Origin: Acidobacteriota bacterium
GTDB lineage: Bacteria; Acidobacteriota; Vicinamibacteria; Vicinamibacterales; SCN-69-37
Assembly: GCA_021824055.1 (NCBI GenBank)
Contig: JAKALV010000208.1
Span: 1 to 5,950, forward strand
Direction of reading: 5' to 3'
Length of the DNA stretch: 5,950 nt
Position 1 is the stretch's first letter, and every line of letters starts with the position of its first letter. Both the position numbers and the translations under genes were made by a program. The notes beneath the pieces are model-generated. The model saw nothing but the letters and a program-made list of their open reading frames with translations. It made no database searches and was not told the origin of the DNA. Shown here piece by piece: positions 1 through 5,900 of the stretch.

Positions 1-510
1 GCCGGCCGCGGCCAGCGCGAGCCCGGCCAATCGCGCCGGCGTCGCCCGGTCGAGGCCGCGCCACAACGCCAGGAAGTAGAGCGGCACCCACTGCACCTGG
101 GCGATATGCGGGTGGTACGCGGCGTGTGCGAAGTGGAAGGGGGAAAACGCGAAGGCGAGCGCCGCCAGCGCGGAGCTGACCGCCGACAGTTCCAGGTGCC
201 GCGCGAGCAGATACGCCGTGAGCGCGCCAAGAGGGAAGCTGAGAAGAACGAGCCAGTTGTAGGCGGCCACGTCGCCGGTGGCTCGGGCAATGAACGCGCC
301 GGTCCTGTCGGTGACCGGCTGCGCGTAGACGCCGTTGGTGCCCGGATGTTCGAACTGACGCATCACCGTGAACGGATCGTGGTGCCGGCCGACCGTTTCC
401 AGACCGAACAGCCGCTGTGACGGCGCGATCAGGACCGGCGCGGCAACGACACCCGTCAGGAGCAGGGCCAGGACGGTGACGCCGGCGACTTCAAGGCTGC
501 GGCTGCGCAC
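1..510 (-). CDS. Multi-spanning membrane protein, GT-C glycosyltransferase-like, partial (C-terminus beyond left edge)
   Basis: My translation gives 170 residues open to the window edge. The start is the GTG at 508-510, the first start codon after an in-frame TAG at 547-549; only a weak AGG-type ribosome site precedes it. The protein begins MRSRSLEVAG, followed by a hydrophobic helix at about residues 9-30. Next comes a roughly 55-residue non-membrane segment containing GRHHDPF (about 41-47) and PGTNGVYAQPV (about 56-66). Further helices follow at about 84-105 and 109-128, then a His/Pro-rich stretch, AHAAYHPHIAQVQW (about 129-142). A first helix, a large extracytoplasmic loop with an acidic residue (the D of HHDPF), and then closely packed helices with FSPFHFAHA are typical of polytopic GT-C transferases that use lipid-linked sugars. 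The product would act at the outer face of the inner membrane. It overlaps the upstream exosortase-like gene by 20 nt, so it is probably co-translated. The family call is by overall pattern, not a unique motif; a YfhO-like or unassigned polytopic protein is possible. Donor and acceptor are unknown. Confidence 0.65.
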   Translation of the reverse strand, partial: MRSRSLEVAGVTVLALLLTGVVAAPVLIAPSQRLFGLETVGRHHDPFTVMRQFEHPGTNGVYAQPVTDRTGAFIARATGDVAAYNWLVLLSFPLGALTAYLLARHLELSAVSSALAALAFAFSPFHFAHAAYHPHIAQVQWVPLYFLALWRGLDRATPARLAGLALAAAG

Positions 511-1867
511 TGTGGCCTGTCGTCCGCGCGCCGGCTGAACGCCGAGCTAACAGGAAGATCAGCAGGGGCGCGGCGACGGCCCAGGCGCGGACATCGCGCA
601 CGTCCGGCGGCAGGCCCGTATGGCTGACAGCCAGCAGGCCGGCCAGCACGATCACCTGCGTGAGCGCGAGCGCCGCCGCGCCGGCCAGCAGGCGCCGCCA
701 TCCGGTCGCGGCAAACGCGGCAGCCGAGAGCGCCAGGTAGAGACCGATCTGGAAGCCCGGCAGAAACGCGATCGCCCCTTGAGGATCATTGACCGGCGTG
801 CCCGCCAGCGTGGCGATGGCGCGCGAGTACGGCGCGCCCGCCACCGCGAGAAACACCGCGCCCACCACGAGGCCGGCGGCCGCGGGAACGAACGCGCGAC
901 GCCGGCCGTGACGCCAGATCGCGAACGCCGCCACGACCACCGCGCCGAGCGCGAGTTGATAGAAGGCGTGAATCAGGAAGAGCGGAGAACCCACAAGCGC
1001 GGCCGGCAACGCCACGACCAGCAGGCGCGCGATGCCGAGCGCCACGAAGATCGGCACCGTCGCGAGATAACCGAGGGTCCGCCACCGCCACGTCCGTCCG
1101 AACGCCGTGACGGCCGCGAGATACACAGGAATCAGCGGCGTGGTGATGCATTCCTGCGTGACGAGCAGCGCGCCGCGGTCGGTCACGAGCACATTGGCCG
1201 TGTGCGACGCCGGAATCCCGATCGCTCCGAGGACCACCGCGGCCGCCCCCGCCATGAAGCTGGCGAGTTCGAGCACCGCCGGGCTTTCGAGATAGAGCGG
1301 CGACATCGCGATGAAGAGCAGCATCAGGACGATCGTCAGCGCGACAAACACGCGCGCGGGTTTCGACGCCGGCAGCCACGATGCCGCGCCCTCGCCCGGC
1401 CGCGTGATTCGCTCCGCGGCGTCGGCGCGGCGCGTCCAGACGAACAGATAGCCCCCGATCATGAAGGTGAGAATCGTGGGCCAGACAAAGACATGCAGCG
1501 CGTCGAACCATCCCGAGCCGGCCGCGCGGCCCAGCGTGCCGATCCGGATGATGTTGACCCCGACGATCAGCGCGAGGCCGGCGAGCGCGCCGGTCAGCCG
1601 GCTGATCCATCGCGCCGGATACGCCAGGACGGCGCCCATGCACAGCGCGATCGCATCCGTGCCGCTGCACGCAAGCGTCGTGATCATGGGGGCGGCCGGC
1701 GTGCCGAAGAGTGACGCCGCCAGCACGCCTTGCGCGGCGGCGAACGGCGAGACGACGTGCAGCTCCAGCCAGCCGAGACGCAGCGCTCCGAACAGCGCCA
1801 GCGAGTACGCGGCGAAGCGCAGCGCGAACCTAGCCGGCGTGGACCGGCTGGCGACGTCCGTCAGCAC
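491..1867 (-). CDS. Exosortase/archaeosortase-family membrane protein with two catalytic domains
   Basis: The predicted 458-residue polytopic protein has about 12-14 hydrophobic segments. Exosortases are membrane-embedded cysteine transpeptidases thought to cleave C-terminal sorting signals (such as PEP-CTERM), with invariant Cys, Arg and His. The first set is C67 in ACSGTDAI, R108 in NIIRIGTL and H125 in DALHVFVWP. A second set lies further on: C240 in QECITTPL, R281 in GIARLLVV and H300 in LIHAFYQL. Cys-Arg spacing is 41 residues in both; Arg-His spacing is 17 and 19. A short charged linker (about 147-170) separates the halves. A third hydrophobic region (about 327-442) aligns loosely but lacks the triad. 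The length exceeds single-domain members as I know them (about 160-300 residues). The GTG start is set by AGGAGA six nt upstream, inside speD. It overlaps speD by 38 nt and the GT-C-like gene by 20 nt. No sorting-signal substrate is visible in the window. The family call is firm; substrate and subfamily are unknown. Confidence 0.88.
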   Translation of the reverse strand: MLTDVASRSTPARFALRFAAYSLALFGALRLGWLELHVVSPFAAAQGVLAASLFGTPAAPMITTLACSGTDAIALCMGAVLAYPARWISRLTGALAGLALIVGVNIIRIGTLGRAAGSGWFDALHVFVWPTILTFMIGGYLFVWTRRADAAERITRPGEGAASWLPASKPARVFVALTIVLMLLFIAMSPLYLESPAVLELASFMAGAAAVVLGAIGIPASHTANVLVTDRGALLVTQECITTPLIPVYLAAVTAFGRTWRWRTLGYLATVPIFVALGIARLLVVALPAALVGSPLFLIHAFYQLALGAVVVAAFAIWRHGRRRAFVPAAAGLVVGAVFLAVAGAPYSRAIATLAGTPVNDPQGAIAFLPGFQIGLYLALSAAAFAATGWRRLLAGAAALALTQVIVLAGLLAVSHTGLPPDVRDVRAWAVAAPLLIFLLARRSAGARTTGHSAQPQP

Positions 1868-2207
1868 GGGGAATCTCCTGAACCGTCACGTTCGCCGCGC
1901 CGAACGCGCGCGCGAGCTCGTGGATCGCGGCCAGGCCGTTCACGCGAGTCGAGCAGCAGAAGATATCGATGTTCACCGTGCCGGTCTCGGGCCACGTATG
2001 CAGTGTGGCATGTGATTCCGCCAAAATCAGCACGCATGTGAGCGCGGCGCCGGGGAACACGTGCGCCACGGAATTCACCACGGTCGCGCCCGCCCGCCCC
2101 AGAACCGCGGCAAACACCGACTCAACACCCTCGGGCGAGAGCAGGGACGTTGAGTCGCAGTCTGTCAGATCGGCAGAGTAAAGCACCGGCTGGTCGTGCG
2201 TGGGCAT
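1830..2207 (-). CDS. speD: S-adenosylmethionine decarboxylase proenzyme (prokaryotic SpeD)
   Basis: SpeD decarboxylates S-adenosylmethionine to give the aminopropyl donor for spermidine synthesis. The cytoplasmic 125-residue protein has the usual length of the short bacterial/archaeal class. The signature is intact: LAESHATLHTWPE at about 63-74, then IDIFCC at 80-85. By family knowledge S65 is the self-cleavage serine that becomes the pyruvoyl group, H70 the processing base and C85 the catalytic proton donor; the spacings (5 and 20 residues) match the well-studied Thermotoga enzyme. The N-terminal half (GATVVNSVAHVFPG, about 40-53) also fits. The C-terminal tail after VQEIPRAD encodes the ribosome site of the next gene. 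The ATG at 2205-2207 is the only good start, but no Shine-Dalgarno precedes it; a TATAGT box ends nine nt upstream, so the mRNA may be leaderless. No speE or other polyamine gene is in the window. SpeD relatives that decarboxylate ornithine or arginine are known, so the substrate is inferred. Confidence 0.94.
   Translation of the reverse strand: MPTHDQPVLYSADLTDCDSTSLLSPEGVESVFAAVLGRAGATVVNSVAHVFPGAALTCVLILAESHATLHTWPETGTVNIDIFCCSTRVNGLAAIHELARAFGAANVTVQEIPRADGRRQPVHAG
1874..1879 (-). promoter_or_regulatory. Ribosome binding site of the exosortase-like gene, inside speD
   Basis: AGGAGA on the minus strand lies six nt before the GTG at 1865-1867, within the last codons of speD. This near-ideal Shine-Dalgarno fixes the GTG as the start and supports the 38-nt gene overlap and translational coupling. 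Confidence 0.8.
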
Positions 2208-2216
2208 TGGCCACGC

Positions 2217-2222
2217 ACTATA
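2217..2222 (-). promoter_or_regulatory. Candidate -10 element of speD promoter
   Basis: TATAGT on the minus strand differs from the sigma-70 -10 consensus at one base and stands out in GC-rich sequence. It ends nine nt before the speD ATG, so transcription would start at or within a few bases of the start codon. No convincing -35 hexamer is seen at 16-18 nt upstream, which is GC-rich. The call rests on the hexamer and on the lack of a ribosome site. Confidence 0.4.
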
Positions 2223-2251
2223 CCGCAGGGTTCGACCGCGGGCGCGGGCCG

Positions 2252-2276
2252 GGGCCGGACCGTCCGGGATCGGCCC
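2252..2276 (-). terminator. GC-rich inverted repeats just after the tonB-like gene; weak terminator candidate
   Basis: Immediately after the TAA at 2277-2279 lie two mutually exclusive inverted repeats. CCGGAC/GTCCGG spans 2255-2267 with a one-base centre. GGGCCG (2252-2257) pairs with CGGCCC (2271-2276). Neither is followed by a T-tract on the minus strand, so this is not a classical intrinsic terminator. It could slow polymerase, protect the 3' end or bind a regulator, or it may be a chance product of high GC. Confidence 0.25.
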
Positions 2277-2768
2277 TTACCGCAGCGTGAACTGCAATTC
2301 GATGATCACGGCCACCGGCACCGTGTTGGCGCCGAGGCGGCCCGGCGCGAACGTGCTGCGGCGGACGGCGTCGACCGCATTGGCATCCAGACCGAGGGTC
2401 CGGTCGACGGACTGGAGGACGCGCACGTCTCGCACCGAGCCATCCCTGTCGATGACGGCGGCGAGGACGACGATGCCCTCAATCTTGGCGCGCATGGCCG
2501 CGGCCGTGTACTGCGGTTTGACCGACGTCACGGCCCGCGGCGCGATCACGTGCGGCTGGCAGGTCCGGTACACCCCCAAGCTGAAATCCAGGTTCCAGCC
2601 GTTGGCTTTGGCCTTCGCGTCCTCGTGCTCGCAGCCCACGGTGTGGGCCGGCGTGGGCACGCCGAGGTTGAGCGACGCCCGTCCCACGGGCGGCGCCTGC
2701 GGCGGCGCCCAGGCTCCGCTGGCGGCCACGGCGAGTGCCATCAAAATAGTTGCTACGGCTGGCGTCAT
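2277..2768 (-). CDS. Exported TonB C-terminal domain protein
   Basis: The predicted protein has 163 residues. The ATG at 2766-2768 has GGAG at 2775-2778 on the minus strand, six nt upstream. An N-terminal signal peptide is visible (about residues 1-21, ending SGAWA before a proline-rich patch). The middle part has two cysteines (C46 in VGCEHED, C70 in YRTCQP) that could form a disulfide in the periplasm. Residues about 78-163 form a TonB C-terminal domain: VKPQYTAAAMRAKIEG, then VVLAAVIDRDGSVRDVRV, then an ALGLD-like LGLDANAVDAVRRSTFAPG and a final beta strand, VAVIIELQFTL. In TonB this domain contacts the TonB box of outer-membrane receptors and transmits energy from ExbB/ExbD. This protein lacks the long Pro-rich spacer, and the N-terminus looks cleavable rather than an anchor, so it may be a soluble periplasmic relative and not a working energy transducer. 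It is separated by 69 nt from speD on the same strand and is divergent from the large propeller gene. Confidence 0.82.
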   Translation of the reverse strand: MTPAVATILMALAVAASGAWAPPQAPPVGRASLNLGVPTPAHTVGCEHEDAKAKANGWNLDFSLGVYRTCQPHVIAPRAVTSVKPQYTAAAMRAKIEGIVVLAAVIDRDGSVRDVRVLQSVDRTLGLDANAVDAVRRSTFAPGRLGANTVPVAVIIELQFTLR

Positions 2769-2774
2769 ACGTTG

Positions 2775-2778
2775 CTCC
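2775..2778 (-). promoter_or_regulatory. Ribosome binding site of the tonB-like gene
   Basis: GGAG within a GGGGGGAG run on the minus strand, six nt from the ATG. It decides the start: the same frame stays open upstream for about 1.9 kb antisense to the neighbouring gene, so without this site the start would be ambiguous. Confidence 0.7.
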
Positions 2779-2846
2779 CCCCGGGCATTGGACGCCCGAA
2801 TCCCGCCATTAGCCGGGTCCGGACGCTCGTCCACGCCCCGCCAGTA

Positions 2847-2875
2847 TTGCGCCGTATCACGCCGGGTGCCACAAT
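2847..2875 (+). promoter_or_regulatory. Weak promoter candidate for the propeller gene
   Basis: TTGCGC at 2847-2852 and CACAAT at 2870-2875 are 17 nt apart, and the second box lies 34 nt before the GTG start. Matches to sigma-70 consensus are three of six and four of six. This is the best arrangement I see in the 141-nt divergent intergenic region, but it is weak. The minus-strand promoter of the tonB-like gene must lie in the same region; I could not pick a convincing one. Confidence 0.22.
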
Positions 2876-2899
2876 CGGCCGGTTTGAACCTTCCGACCT

Positions 2900-2903
2900 G
2901 GAG
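2900..2903 (+). promoter_or_regulatory. Ribosome binding site of the propeller gene
   Basis: GGAG six nt before the GTG at 2910-2912. It favours this GTG over the two ATG codons at 2919 and 2922, which would be 15 and 18 nt away. Confidence 0.65.
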
Positions 2904-2909
2904 TTCCCT

Positions 2910-5900
2910 GTGAAACTGATGATGAGATCCCTGATTGCCGTCGCGGCCCTCGCCGCGTTCGGTAGCGCCTTTGTGTCCGGCCAGAGTGCCGACCGCCTGA
3001 ACGTCGACACGCTCAAGGCTCTGGAGTTCCGCAACCTCGGCCCGACGATCAACACCGGACGCGTGGTGGACCTGGCCATCGACCGGAAGAATCCGAGCGT
3101 CTGGTACGCCGCGGCGGCGTTCGGCGGCGTGTGGAAGACGAACAATCGCGGCATCACGTGGGAGCCGATCTTCAGCGACTACGGCTTCACGACCTGCTGC
3201 GTCGTCATCGACCCGAAAGACTCGAACATCATCTGGGTGGGCAGCGGCGAGAACAACAGCCAGCGCAGCGCTCACTTCGGCGACGGCGTGTACAAGAGCA
3301 CCGACGCCGGCAAGACGTTCAAGAACATGGGGCTCAAGACGTCGGAGCACATCGGCAAGATCATCGTCGACCCGCGCAACTCGAACACGGTGTGGGTGGC
3401 GTCGCAGGGGCCGCTGTTTTCTGAAGGCGGCGAGCGCGGTCTGTACAAGACGACCGACGGCGGCAACACGTGGAGCGCGGCGCTCACCATCAGCAAGGAC
3501 ACGGGCATCAGCGACATCGTGCTGGACCCGGTCAACCCCGACATCATCTATGCGGGTTCGTACCAGCGCCGGCGTCACGTCGGCCAGATGGTCGGCGGCG
3601 GTCCGGAGGGCGGCATCTGGAAGTCGATGGATGGCGGCAAGAAGTTCACGAAGCTGACCAACGGCCTGCCGAAAGGCGACGTCGGCCGCATCGCGCTTGC
3701 GGTGGATCCGAAGGGCACGATTGTGCCGGCCGTTGAAGCCAAGGGCGGCAAGAAGGCCGTGCCGGCCAAGCGCGGCACGGTGCTCTACGCGATCGTGCAT
3801 GCGAAGGCGGACGAGCGCGGCTTCTACAAGAGCGTGGACGGCGGCCTGAAGTGGGAAAAGATGAGCAGCTATGTGGGCGGCGGCGCCGCGTACTACTGCG
3901 AACTCTTCGTTGATCCGTGGCGGCCCGACACGATCTGGTCGGCCAACACGCCGCTCGAATGGAGCCGCGACGGCGGCAAGACCTTCACGGGCGTGCCGAA
4001 CATGTCGAGTGTGCTCTATCAGGCGCCGCGCGGCGGCGGCCCCAACGCGCCCATCAACATGGAGCAGAACCAGTACGTGCACGTGGACTTCCACGACGTC
4101 ACGTTCGACCCGGTCGACAAGGACCACATCATCATCACGAGCGACGGCGGCGTCCACGAGTCGTACGACGCGGGCGAGCACTGGCGCTTTTTCGCGAACC
4201 TGCCGATCACGCAGTTCTACAAGATCGACGTCGACAACGCCAAGCCGTTCTACCGCGTGTGCGGCGGCGCGCAGGACAACTTCTCGGTGTGCGGCCCGTC
4301 GCGGACCGATCGCCGCTGGGGCATTCAGACGACCGACTGGTTCTACGTGAGCTCCGGCGACGGCTTCCAGCCGCGCGTGGATCCGTCGGACCAGAACATC
4401 ATTTACGGGCAGTCGCAGGATGGCAACATCACGCGCAACGATTTGCGGACAAACACGAGCAGGGGTGTGCGTCCGCGCGAGGGCGGCCCCGGCGGCCTGG
4501 CCGGTCGCGGCGGCGGTCCGGGCGGACCGGCGGGTGCGGCGGGTGCGGCCGGCGCGCCGCAGGGCGGCCGCGCCGGACGCGGCGGCGCCGCGGCGGATCC
4601 GAATGCGGATCGTCCGAACTGGGACGCGCCGTACATCATCAGCCCGCATTCTCCGACGCGCCTCTACTGGGCGAGTCAGTACGTCTATCGCACGGACGAT
4701 CGCGGCGATTCCTGGGAACGGATTTCACCGGACCTGACGCGCAACCTGGATTGGAGAAAGCTGCCGATCATGGGCAAGGTCCAGGACCCGGACGCGATCT
4801 CGCTGCACGAGTCGACGACCGCGCTGTCGAACGTCGTGGCGCTCGACGAGTCGCCGCTGCTCGAGGGCTTGATCTACGCGGGCACCGACGACGGGCTCCT
4901 GCAGGTCACCGAAGACGGCGGCAAGAACTGGCGCCGGGTCGACGACTTCCCGACCGTGCCGAAGTGGACGTACGTCAGCGACATCTTCGCATCACCGCGC
5001 GACGCGAACGTCGTGTTCGTCGCGTTCAACGACTGGCAGCGCGGGAACTACAAGCCGTACATCCTGAAGAGCACGGACCGCGGCCGCACGTTCACCTCGA
5101 TCACGGCGAATCTTCCGGACAAGCACGACGTGTGGGCGGTCATTCAGGACCACGTCGACGGCGATCTGCTGTTCGCGGGCACCGAGCAGGGCGTCTACGC
5201 GAGCGTCGATGGCGGCAAGGCGTGGGTGCAGCTCAAAGGCAACCTGCCGGTGACGCAGGTGCGCGACATGCAGGTGCAGAAGCAGTACAGCGACCTCGTG
5301 CTCGGCACGTTCGGCCGCGGTTTCTGGGTGCTCGACGACTACAGCCCGCTGCGCGCGATGACGTCGGAGACGCTGGCGGCAGAAGCGACGCTGTATCCGA
5401 CGCGCGACACCGTGCCGCTCTACACCGTCGGCGGCGAAGGGCAGCAGTCGCTGCCCGTGTGGACGGCGCCGAACCCGACGTTCGGGGCGGTGCTGACCTA
5501 CAGCGTCGGCCAGCCGATCGCGTCGGATGCGAAGCTCGTGATCACGATCACGGACGGGGCCGGCCGGCAGATTCGGCGGATGGACGCGCCCAAGGACCTC
5601 GGCCTGCACCGCGAGGCGTGGAACCTGCGCGCCGACACGGGCGTGACGCAGGCGGGCGGCCCCGGACTGGCGGAGCCGACCGAGTCATCGAATGACGATG
5701 AAGCGCAGAACCCGCCGCAGCAGACGCCGCCTCCGGCGGGCCGTCAGGGCGGAGCCGGAGCACCGCAGGGTCGCGCGGGCGGCGCGGGGCAGGCGGGCGG
5801 CGGCGCGCCGGGTGGCGGACGCGGCGGTGCGATGGGCGGCCCGATTGTGATCCCCGGACGCTACACGGCGACACTCGGCAAACAAGTGGGCGACACCGTG

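Noticed and set aside
620..1714. Plus-strand 364-residue ORF opposite the exosortase-like gene
   Set aside because: Very Arg/Asp/His-rich composition without domains, typical of an antisense shadow in GC-rich DNA; the minus-strand product has clear family motifs.
2782..2798. Inverted repeat CGGGC/GCCCG with a seven-base loop, upstream of the tonB-like gene
   Set aside because: A five-bp GC stem is expected often by chance in this sequence and nothing around it suggests an operator or riboswitch.
2769..4649. Minus-strand reading frame continuous with the tonB-like gene, giving a 790-residue ORF
   Set aside because: It is antisense to the propeller gene, Arg/Ala/Val/His-rich with no domain, and explained by high GC at third positions. 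The ATG at 2768 with its ribosome site and signal peptide marks the real start.
3917..5695. Plus-strand 592-residue ORF in another frame of the propeller gene
   Set aside because: Arg/Gly/Ala-rich shadow with no recognisable motif; the overlapping frame has 11 Asp boxes and a signal peptide.
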